From NCBI GenBank assembly GCA_012845835.1, contig JABAKD010000020.1:5292720-5356719 (forward strand): 64,000 nucleotides of DNA, given 5' to 3'. This stretch comes from Undaria pinnatifida. Lineage: Eukaryota; Sar; Phaeophyceae; Laminariales; Alariaceae. Below, piece by piece: positions 12,251-24,900 of the stretch (position 1 is the first letter of the stretch; every line of letters begins with the position of its first letter). Under the pieces are notes generated by a model that was not told the origin of the DNA, did no database searches, and saw only the letters and a list, made by a program, of their open reading frames with translations. The position numbers were made by a program, and so were the translations under genes.

Positions 12251-12804
12251 TACCGCATGTTGGCATGAGGGGTCGGAGCCAACGTGGCGAAGCTTTCCTA
12301 GCTCCTGGTCCAATAACCTTGAATTGAAACAGCGTACAGCAGGGAACACAGGATAAAGTTAGGACCATGGCAACATAACGAGATAATCAGGAAAACTCGA
12401 TGAAATAAAAATATTCGAACACTGCACATAAACGAAATCGTGTACAAGACCACAACACCACACCACTGAAATACACATAGGCAAGCGACGTTTGGCAGCG
12501 ATATTTCCTACGAGACGAAGATGCAGTATAAACTAATGCTGCTTGCACAGGTTGTTGTGACAACAGCAGTTGCTAGTATTTTACAATGAGGCGCGCGAGC
12601 GCACAGCGCGAGTCTTTTTTTATTAGTTTCATAACGAACATACGCCTCTTATTATCGGATCGCCGACGAGGGTAGGTTGCTTTGAAATCATGTATCGGTT
12701 TGTGTGTGTACCGAAGTACGTGTGAGTCAACATGTTTATTGGCCACATTTGTCCACCGCACTTTACGTATACGGCACCAATGCCATTACCGTCCGGCTCT
12801 GTGC

Positions 12805-13665
<861 letters not shown>

Positions 13666-15175
13666 TACCAACTCTTTTTTTCTTCTCTGAAAAGAGAGCG
13701 TAGATATCAAACAGCGTACTAACTGTAGATGTTCGTTGGTGTTGGTTTGTTCAGTTCGTATCTACGAGATGACCATCAGGTGTGCTGCTGTTCTTTCGCT
13801 TGCTGGTCTGCCTCAGTGTTTTCCGTAGTCACCAACAGAGTAGTCCCAGCAGCTGGTCACGAGCATCGCAGATTGAACTACTGCAGGTATTGAGATCGAG
13901 CCTCATCGTACATACAGCAGTGTGTGGTTCTTGACGGTAAAATACTGTTGCGGTACGCCGCTCTGCCGTGCGCTGGCTGCACTGTCGCCATGTGGTACAG
14001 CGAAATATACGGCTGTACTGTAAAACAGCAGTGGTTACATGTCCACCAGGTACCAGTACTGCTGCTGTTGTTGCAGCGATCGATACTATTGAACGATCGC
14101 CGTGCAGCTTTTGCTGCTCTGCTGTGATCGAAGCGCTGCGCAACTCAATCTCTGTGCCCTATACACAAGCGATGCACAACGGCACACACCAATCAGTTCG
14201 TGGATACGAGCCCAAGCAAGGATTGCTTGGTACTCGGCAAACAGGGACAAAAAACATTACAGGATGCTGTAGACGAGCACAAGATAGCTGCGGACTGCTG
14301 TGTCAAGGGCGAAACAAAACCAAATCACAACTCACCGATATCGTCCTCCCTGGTTAGATTTTTTGTCCGCCACTTAGCCCTCGTGCGTTTTCTCAGACCG
14401 TCCATGACATGTTCGCGCTCTCATGCGGCACAGCGTCACGTATCTGCTGCTGCTGCTGTCGCTGCTACCTCTTGTTCTCTATACCCGCCACAGCTGACAT
14501 CACTGCGCTTTCCAACTCTGGTGTCCATTGCAAGCCCTCGTTATACTCTTCAGCTGCGTCAGCTGCGGTAGCTGCTGCCGTAGCTTTGTCGCTACCGGGG
14601 GCGGCTGGCTGCTTCCATCTGGTACTACTGCTCCGTGCACACTGCTGCGAGCTGCGGGTGCGAGCTTCGGGTGCGGCGGGCTTGCCTCGTTCTAAAAGCG
14701 GTGGTATCCCCTGTGCCCTGTTTATTGGCCTTTCAGGCGTGTAAAACCCTCAAGCAAATATGTGAGGAGTGAGGAAGTCGACAAGTCGACTAAAAATGTT
14801 GAACAACAAATGCTACTCGGGTTATTTCCTTCAAAAACTCTTTTTTCCACCACATTCTCTCCCACTAACCTGCATATTTTTGCCAGATTATGTCAGGAAC
14901 CCCGATGAGGTACTCGTACCCAGTATCCAATGCGCGGCGCCCAATGCGACTTTTTCGGGATTGGGGTGACTCGCAATGATCCTATACATTGCTCTCATCG
15001 TTGTTTTTAAGTGGTTTGAGAGTTTTACTCGTACAGGTTCTTGAACGTGAGAGAATCCCTTTTTTTTCTTTGCCCGTGGGAAAGACGGTGAGAATCGAAC
15101 CAGCGACTTCTGTTCATAATCTCACGTCCTGCCGTCGACGCCATTGTGAGGAAGTAGACAAAAAATGTTGAACAA
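13666..15175. other. Gene-free DNA, triplet-rich, with SINE-like remnant
   Basis: GCT-rich stretches occur near 14440-14600. A reverse tRNA-like B-box (GAGAATCGAACC) lies near 15090-15110 in a GACGGTGAGAATCGAACCAG context. No exon could be assigned. Confidence 0.4.
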
Positions 15176-15563
15176 TGTTATAAGGCTTAGTTTGGGTAAG
15201 CTATTGGTTAACCAGTTGCAAGTGGTCAAACGGACTAATACCCCACTAAATTATTAAATTCCTTAACAAATGGCGTCGTCGACAGACCATGGATGGGTTT
15301 TTGGGTCGTGGGTTCGATCCCCACATCCACCATAATAAACTTTTTCAGATTTTCCCATGGCGAACTTGAAAAATGCTCTCCCCGGTATACCCAGGAAATG
15401 AAACGGCTTGGATAATTGACAGGTCCGCCCGTATATTCGGCCGACCTGGTATCCCGCCGTTTCAGGGGGGGAGAGTGTTATAAGGCTTAGTTTGGGTAAG
15501 CTATTTATTGGTTAACCTTTTGCAAGTGGTCAAACGGACTAATACCCCACTAATTCCTTAACA
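15176..15563 (+). mobile_element. TRIM element copy 2
   Basis: Direct terminal repeats at 15176-15268 and 15476-15563 start TGTTATAAGGCTTAG and end TTAACA. The primer-binding-site-like TGGCGTCGTCGACAGACC starts at 15271, two bases after the left repeat. A polypurine tract (AGGGGGGGAGAG) abuts the right repeat. Internally a tRNA-like GTGGGTTCGATCCCCAC is followed by ATCCACC. It lies about 400 bp upstream of the Mpv17-family start codon. Confidence 0.8.
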
Positions 15564-15962
15564 ACAACAAATAAATAATGCTACTCGAGTTATTTCCTTC
15601 TAAACTCGTTTTTCCGATTTGTCCACCACACAAAACGGCCAGCAAAACCAAATGCGACACGAAACCGACGGCTTGTTGAAAAATGCGACACGTTTCCGAC
15701 GGCATGCGCCGACAGTAAAAAATTGTAAAATTGCCTCTCCCGGTCTGCGCATGTAGTGTCCCCGAATCGCAAAACGCCTCATTTTGACGAAGAAGTTGTT
15801 TTTTCGTGTTTTCGATTACTCGTGTGTTGTTTGTGTTGTGTGTTGAGCTGGCTTTGCGGGAATTCACCAGCCAACAGCCAACCCTCCAGCAGACCTTGCT
15901 TGCTCCGCCCACACAAGCGAAGAGCCGTACGTAGTCCATTTTTTCACCCAAGCAGCAAAAAC

Positions 15963-18900
15963 ATGGCTGGAGTATGGGCAGCGTACAACAAGGCTCTGGC
16001 CGCCCAGCCTCTCCTGGTGAAGGCCATGACGTCGTTTACGGGCTTCACCGTGGGTGACATCCTTGCGCAAAAGTTCATCAGCCCCGAAGACGACTACGAC
16101 TTCATGCGAACGCTGCGGCTTGGTGGGTTCGATTCCGCTTTTTTGTTTTTGAATAGTCTCTCTATAGCGCCGGTTGAGTAGTGTGGGTTTCCCTCTATAA
16201 TGCGTGTGAAATCTCTGGGCCATAGTGGGAATATGCGATGTAATGCTGGTTGCCGATATAATGCCTATATTCCAGCTAGCACGTACCAGCACTATAAATG
16301 GACATGTTGTTGTCGTTATTGTTGTTGTTGTTGCTGTTGTTGTGCCAGACTGCCCTTGTTGCCCGGCGCGCACCCTGTTGTCACAGCGACCGTGCACTGC
16401 CAGCTAGCCACCCTAGCCGATGCCTTCTTGCTTGCTCTGAACCCACGAGCTAGCTTTGCACTGCTTCTGCCCTGCCTCGTTCGAAATGCCTCGGTTTCTC
16501 TCAGACATTTTTTTTTCTGGTTCTCTTTTTTGTTTACGTACGTCGTACGTTCACCAGACCTGAGCAGACGTAAGCTTCATATAATACGAGTACACGTCAT
16601 TGTTTTTCGTACTCTGTACTACGAGCAGCACATTTTTTTTGCAACACGCACTCGCGCTGCGTTTGTCGCGTATCATACGCTTGTGTAGAGCAGCAGCAAG
16701 CTGGGCACTCTTGCCGGCGGCTTGTCGAGGCTGCCTTGGGGCACCAGGTCTGCTTGCCACCAGTCATGGCTCGTGCATAAACGAATGCGCCGCTGGCTGC
16801 CACTAGAACCTAGTAAAATACCCAAAGATTCTGCGAGTGTGTGCGGCGTGTGGTATGTATGTGGTGTGTGGTGGTGTGTTTTTTCGTGTTTCTGTTCTTT
16901 CGTTCGGCTATCTAGATGGTAGCATACATGCATCATCGGTGGTACTGCTTTTTGGCGCAAGACAGAAGGACACAGCAGCAGTAGAGCACAGACGGTTCGC
17001 ATACCGGATTCGATGCACTCCGACCACACCTTTTGCTGGAGCATGGCATGTACTCTGTCCGTCAAAACATGGCGACACTCACGCTGCCTATACGCGTGGC
17101 TCAAAGCGCCTTTCTCGTGGCATGGTCCAGCCTGGCTTATACGATACCAGCACAGCTACGTACATATGTACCTGGTATTATTCTTATTCGTAGACCGGCG
17201 TGTAGAACATGATGCGTAGACAGAATTTCTCGGTATCCTGGTATCATTGGTGGTACCAGGTGTGAGTAAATACCGTTCGTATGTTACGAGTACACATCAG
17301 GCATAGCAACAGCTGTACCGGTACCAGTACTGCGGTAAAATGATGCACACCTCGGACAGATCAGATCCCATTTTTGGGATATGTCTCTTTTTGGACAGAT
17401 AGACCCTTGATCTTTATGATTTGCGGGATCTGGATCATATTTCACTAATGGGATCTGTATGATCTCGCGCTCACACACATGTTTGCCTGGGTGGGATCTG
17501 TATACGCACATGTTTGCGTGGGTGGGATCTGTGGGATCTGCACATGTTTGCTGAATGTGATCTGTAGGACCTGTGCCATCTAGATCATGTTTGACTGATG
17601 GGATTTATATGATCTGCGGGATCTAGATCATCTTTTACTGATGGGATTTGTACAATCTAGATCTTTCACACATGTTTGCCTGGATGGGATCTGTATGATC
17701 TAGATCCTTCACACATATTTGCCAAGGTGGAATCTGTATGATATAGATCCTTCACACATGTTTACCTGGGTGGGATCTGTACGATCTGAAGGATCTCCAA
17801 TTTCCCCGCGGGTGATGGTCATGTACCAACACTTGGTACAAAATACTGTATTGGCGCCAGTATCGAACTGAACTGTTCGTGCTAGGCTCTGGCCCATAAT
17901 GCCCGCATTTCTTTGGGCATAATCAGGCCTTTTGGGCGTAAGCATAATGCTGAAGCATATATGGACAAAAAGAGCATATCCAGCATCGGGGATGGGCATA
18001 TCCCTATCGCTGACGGTGTGTACAACACAGCAGCGTCTCAAACGAGCTCTGGATACGACTTGTGGGCTTTCTGGGACGACAACAAGGAAAACCTTCCTGC
18101 TTGGTTCAACGTAGCCCAAGACATAGCTCTGATCCAACCCTCTTCCGCTTTCATAGAGGGTTTTTTCTATCCTTCGCGCTGCTCTCGACGATCGGCAGGA
18201 GAACTCGTACAGTGACAGAATTGGGGCAGCAGTTCTTCTCAAGTACAACAGGGGATCCAAACTACGCTCGTAGGAGACTGCTGTTTTTTCGAAGTGGTGG
18301 GGGGGACGGGGGGATGTGGCGTTCTCGGCGAAATTCGTTTGCAGAGACAGCAGATACCCATTTGTACTTTGCAATGCATTTGGTACTTGTTTCTGTTGCT
18401 GGGGAACGCGTAGATTTCGGCGGGAGGTGGCAGCGTTTTGGCTGTGCTGTGCCTTGGTCCCTTGATTTTGCGACGTTGGGATCGTGGAATTTTTTGCAAG
18501 TTTGGCGGTTCTTCTTTTCTTTGCTCATCTCGGGGACATCCTCATATCCTTATGTTTCCTCATGTTTGCGGTTGGCCCCCACAAAGCTAAAACGCAGCTG
18601 CGCGTTGCGCTCTGAGAGCACCAAAAAATGCAAAAAATACATTTAGTCTTGCCATGCCGCGCTGACAGCAGAAAAAACAGAAAACACGCTTTTTACTTTT
18701 TACAGCTTGCCATTTGATCAAAAAATGATCAATTAAGAGGTCAACGACATAGAGAGCAATAATAGAGCATGCAACACAAGCATTAGGTGCCCCTGGACGC
18801 ACAATCTAGCATGAAAACACCCGTTTCACGCAGCATATATGCGGGGCATATCCACGTAATTATGGCATAATTGACGGCATATTCGACGATTTCTGGCATA

Positions 18901-21900
18901 TTCTTTTTCCAAAAATAGGGCATAAAACACGGAAAAAAAAGGCATTATGGGCCTGACCCTAGTTCGTGCTCTATACGAGATCGGAGCTTCATACCACGTA
19001 GCAGCACGGCCTCGAAAGGCCTGTAATGATCCGAATTTGAGATCATTTGGATGGGTTTCGTATGATAAGGTTGGTGTTTTATATTCGGGAAAGTTAGGAA
19101 ATAGATTGGAGGCACGTTCCTCCGATCTCAGAAGCTATCCGGGACTTTGGTGGAATCGAATAAAGCTACCAGGTACGTCTCTACGAAGGAAAATAAATTG
19201 AGCACTCTCCGAGGACCTGCTCAAGTGGCAGACCTGCAGGGGGCACTCTGTGTCCCCACCTATAACCTTACAAATGGCGTGGTGGTTGCCGATCTTGGGA
19301 TCTTGGTGGCTGCCGATCAAGCTCCCACGCACACACTACCCAACTCCACAAGCACACAATCACGTGGAGCTCAAGCAGAGCACAAGCATGAGAATTCAGA
19401 TGTCGGCGGAAGCAGCTTTAGTGGCTCTGCACCCGCAGATGATACCGCCACAGCGGACAGCAAGGAGGTTCCCCTGCCGATCCGGGAGCATATTTGCGTC
19501 GCGAGTGGCGCGAAAGGGGATTATTACCCTTCACTGTCTAGTGACATGTGTGGCATGGATGTCTGCGGTACTTCTCTTTTAAATGGGAAGAATAGAAGTG
19601 CGAGATAACTACACTATTTGCTAGTGGCACCACCGTCCATAGGGGGAAGTTGTAGCTGTGCAATTGAAATGACAATGACCTGCGCAGGGTGCTGACTTTT
19701 CTGTTTACTGTCGCATATTATCGTTGATCGAGTTTGCAAGATGCATAGTACCTTCGCCGCTTTCCATTTATGACAGCACGTCATCCCCATCCATCTTATT
19801 ACTACCGACCGGTACGAGGTAAGATCAACCATACCTTCTCGACAAAGTTATCGATGGGGTGAGCTGCATCATCGAGAGCTGCCGCGCATGTATGTGTTGC
19901 CATGTGTCAGCGGTACAACACTCGCTCTTAAACACACGTTTACGTTTGCCCGCGTGCATCCTGCATGATCTAGCTCTTGTTTTTCATGCGTTTGCCAAGG
20001 TGGGATCTTCATTACCTATCTTCTGGACACACATTTATGTTTTCCGGAGTGGAATCTGCATGATGTGTGATACCTAGATTATTTTTGTTCTCCGGTGGGA
20101 TCTGTATGATCTGCGGGATCTAGTTTTGTGGGTGGAATCTGTACGATCTATCTCCTACACATATGTTTTCCTTGGTGGAATTTGTATGATCTAGATCCTT
20201 CGCACATGCTTGCCTAGGTGGAATCTGTATGATGTGCGTGATCTGCACATGTTTGCTGATTGTGATATGTAGGATCTGTAGGATCTAGACCATATTTCAC
20301 TCATGCGGTCTGTAGGATCTAGACCCTGCACACGTTTGGCTGGATGGGATCTGTATAATCTACAAGGGCTCTGCTCCGCGGGCGGCAGACGCCGCCCGCT
20401 ACGCTCGCGCCAGGAATACAACACAACAAATGTGAAAGAGACAGGAATAGAAGGTGCATGGTTTCATGAAGCCCGCGACTTGATAATGCCAAGAGCTCTA
20501 TGGGCAGAGCTGTTTACTCTGTGCTGTGTTGCGAGCTTGCTGGCGATGTCACGTTCAGATTGGCAGTGCGGGCGAATACAACAAAAAAAGACATTTATTA
20601 TTCAGAACGGGTGTATGATAGCGCATCATCACCACCACCAGCTGCTTGTGGTAGAGCACCAAATACGAACGCAAGATGGCATTGTGGTTGTACACCACTA
20701 CTTGCAGTATATGGAAAACGAACCCGACTACCCAGTGTACATTGGACAAGCACGTGACTCTACAACTTGCCATGAAGATTGTACATGGGGCGCCTAAAAA
20801 TAACCAGCTGCTAGCTTACTGGCGTTTATTTATGGGCGTGGGACGTATAAATAGAATTCGTCGAACAAAATATACACCTGGTACGCGGGGCGCAGTTAGT
20901 TGGTTGGTTCTTATGAAACAGGAAACAGAAAAAAAGACTCCCACGTACAGAACGGCCCACCCACCCACCACGGACGACGCAGTGCACCCTCCACCCACCC
21001 ACCGACCAAACTTTTACTACATACAGGAGAATAGCAGTGCAGCAGTACCACCGCCACCGGCAGAGCCTCCACCACCTCCCCCTCCTTGGCTTTGGTTGGT
21101 GGGCTTCGGCTTTCCCACGTACAGAACGGCCCACCCACCCACCACGGACGACGCAGTGCACCCTCCACCCACCCACCGACCAAACTTTTACTACATACAG
21201 GAGAACAGCAGTGCAGCAGTACCACCGCCACCGGCAGAGCCTCCACCACCTCCCCCTCCTTGGCTTTGGTTGGTGGGCTTCGGCTTTTCAGCAGGAGAGC
21301 TACGATAGATGCTTGAAGACGACATGCTTCTCGCTCTCCGAGTTGTAAAGTGGTGGGGAAGCGCCACGGCGACAGGTGGCCAGCGTAGGGAGCTGAAAGT
21401 AGGTGCCTACTTGTAGAACACTAAAAAGCCGGCAGTCAACTTCAACATCTCACGACTTTGCGCCGTAGATGCGTCGTAGAGTCGTAGATCATGCGTTGGT
21501 AAAAACGAAAATAAACACCCTAAAGTCGTAGATCATACGTTGGATAAAGTTACGGAATGAAAAAAATAAAGAGAGAAACGGGAAAAAAGGAAACGAAGAA
21601 AGCGAAGAAAGTAAGGAACGCGAAGAATGCCGGGAAGGTTCTCCGAGAGGGGGGTTTAGGCAGGCGTGTTCCAAGTGGGAGCGCTGAGAGCGGAGCAGGT
21701 CCCATTAACCAAGTGAATAAGGTTTAAAAAAATTTCGAGGACAAATGTAATTATATCTATATATTTCATTCATGTTTTGCCTGGATGGGATCTGTAGATC
21801 GTGATCCTTCACATGTTTGCGTGGGTGAGATCTGTGGGATCTGTGGGATCTGCACATGTTTACCTGGGTCCGATCTGTACGATCTGCATGATCTACTTCG

Positions 21901-24900
21901 CCGGGTTGGATCTGTATCATCTAGATCTTATGCACAACTTTTCCATTTCGGCGCAAAAGGATCTAGATGATCTAGATCATGATCTGTCCGAGGTGTGAAA
22001 ATATGAAAAGAAAAGGCTGGCATGAGCAGAGTGACCTTTACGTGCGTGCGAAAAACGCCGTCACATGTAGCAGGAATCGCGAACGAAGAAACGGGAAACG
22101 ACTGTAAATACTTACGAGGTAGTACTTGATACCAGGTAAACGAGAGTGGGGCGTAGGGAGGGGAGAGAGAGACGGCGGCGACTTTGCGCACGATTGACGG
22201 TGTATTTCTCCCGCTGCAACCAAGACCCAGGTTTGCTCCGCATTGTGGTTGGCAGTGAGCCGAAAATGTACGAACTATTCGACTCCCGGCCGGATCGCCT
22301 CGTCAGAAAGGGGGGTCCATGGGGCGGGTCCGCCGCCAGGTTGCGGTAGGAGTTTACGAAAGGGAACCTACTAACAGTACACTGGCTACTGATTCATTCT
22401 GGTACAGTGTGCCGGTCGCCCCGGTGGTCTAGTGGTTACCCTCGAGCACTGCTAGCGTTGGTCCTTGAGTTCGATTCCCACCTTGGTGAGATTTGACTTT
22501 ATTTGCAAATGCAAAAAAAATAATCAGTTGGTGAGAGCGCCTAGCAGCGTGGGTACGCACAATTCGACGCGAGTCGACGAGGAAAGAATATGCTGAGTTC
22601 TCCTCGCGATAAAAATGAAGGCACGTACCGTTGTGGGGAGGAGGGAGGAGGGCCCGGTATGCGACCCCGGATCTGAGTTACTACTGGGAGGGTGGACGAG
22701 AGTAGTGCGAGGATAGTTATTGGCATGAAAAGATAAGAAAAAAAAAACTGTTTCTGTACTGGCTGCAGCCAGTGCCCGGCCCTAGTTCTAGTAGTAGATC
22801 TCCAAGCTGCTTGTGCTCCTATTAATATTTGGTTATCTATGAAGGCTAGGTGCCCTGATGAACCAACTTTCCTACCCATACGTCGGAAAGCTTTTGGAAA
22901 CGATTTAATCAAGGTTCCTCGGGGCGTCCGGTGTCAAACCCGTCGTGGATCCTTGTACCCCCCAACAGGATTGTGGTCTGCCGAAGGGCCCAGGGCTTGG
23001 GTCGTCCGATTCGGGAAGGTGTGCCGTTGTGCCCCCGATCTACCGGACGCTTTTATTTTGGACACCACGCGGCTCGCGTTCCCCCACATGATATGAGTGC
23101 TGCCATTGTCCCCTCTGTCGGCGTCGCACCACGCTCCCCATCCTGAGGCTGTACTTCTTTAGATGACCTTGGCGCTTAGCGCTAAGGCTGTGGTGTGCAT
23201 TACACCTCCACAGCGATAAGAGCAACGTCGTACTCAGTTTGGCGTCGACGGCAGGACCCCCGGTGGAGCTGCCGAAGGACGCGTTGTCCGGGATGGTGGT
23301 GTCGGCCGTGTCGTTGTGGTCTATTGCTTGTGGGGTCGGGGTCGCACTGAGATTGCTGCTGGGTGAGTCGTCGTCGCCCTTTGTTTCTTCCACTCCGCCA
23401 TCGGGTTGGTTCGCCGTTGTAGATTCCCCATCATCCCAAGGAGGACCCTATCGCGGCCAATCAACCATACCCGATGGCGGAGTAGAAGAAACGCAGGACG
23501 ACGGCGAGGAGGGGACCCTATTTGCCCAATAAACCTGATGGCGGAGTAGAAAGAACGAAGGGCGACGACACCTCCCCCAGCACCAACCCCAGTGCGACCC
23601 CAAACCCCCAAGGAATCGATCACAATAACACGGTTGACAGAGCCAACCTGGACAACGCGTCCGAGGTCAGCTCCACTTGGGGGTCGGCCTTAACTCCACG
23701 ATGGCGAAGTTGCAGACTGTCGTCGGTGGTCAGCGAAAGCTACTGCGGGATGGAACCATCGTTCAGCTATCGCCGAGACGTTCATGCCAGGTGCCGAGTC
23801 TTCACACCTGCCTGGGCGCCGTGGACACTGCAGCGTTCATTGGTATGAATGCTACAATGTGCCTCGCTGAACCAACATGCCTACCCCCATGTCAGAAAAC
23901 CTTTGATGAATATTCCTCTGGGCGTCCAACCCCTCGAGGACCCTTGTGGCTTTACAGGATTGTGATCTACCCAAGAGCCCCGTGCCATGCCGTCCGGTTC
24001 GGGCAGTTGTGCCCCTGGTCTGCCGTACTCTCAAGAATAAACGAACGTGGCTCCATCCCCCTACCTGGGGTCCCTTCTGTCGTTGGTCGTTGCCATCAAC
24101 ATCACACTACGTTCCCTGTGCTGGGGCTATGTTTCACTAGAGAACGGTGGGCGCTTACCGCCAAGGCCTTGGTGCCCATTGCACCTCCACAGCGATAGAG
24201 CACGTCCTGTTTATGTTGGCGTCGATCACAGGACCCCCGGTTGGAGTCGACCTTGGAGGCTTTGAGACCAGGATGCTGGTGTCAGCCGTGTCGCTGTGAT
24301 CGATAGCAAGGGGGATCGGGGTCACACTGAGGTTTGTGCTGGGTTTTTTTGACGCCAACTCCCTCAGCACTCACGGCGGTGTGACCCCGACCCCTCAAGC
24401 TCTTGGTTACAGCAACATGGCCGACATGACCATCCTGGCCAACGCGTCCGAGGTCAGCTCCAACCGGGGGTCCTGCCGTCGACGCCAAACATGAATGCGA
24501 CGTTACTCTGTCGCTGTGGAGGTGTAAAGCACCACGGCGTTGGCGGTAAGCGCCAAGATTCGCCCGAGAAGCATAGCCTCAGGATGGGGAACGTAATGTC
24601 ATGTTTACAGAGGGGACAAAAACATAAGTAATCTTAGGTGGGGGGGGCGCGAGCCGCAGCCTCGACCCTGTGATTCGGTTTTCTCGCTGTCCCCTATTTT
24701 GCACCAGTCATCAAACACTACAGCGTCGCTGGGGCACGGGGCAGCGACTTCGATGCTTTTCAAGTAATATACGTGGTATATATGACTACGGCATATATAA
24801 CATCGCATCACCCAACACTTTTTTTATATCAATGGAAACAAACGCGAATCCTTGGTTGGTTCCAAGTTTCCGAATGAACGACCGCGGGAAATAAGAGCTC

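Noticed and set aside
11477-12268. 263-codon plus-strand ORF
   Set aside because: It is explained by a minisatellite unit close to a multiple of three. The minus strand is equally open and no domain is recognised.
15756-15962. Upstream in-frame extension of Mpv17-family exon 1
   Set aside because: It starts at a GTG and has no ATG. The ATG at 15963 gives the family N-terminus directly.
17340-21990. CRISPR-like array
   Set aside because: Units are degenerate, vary in length and lack unique spacers. The host is eukaryotic.
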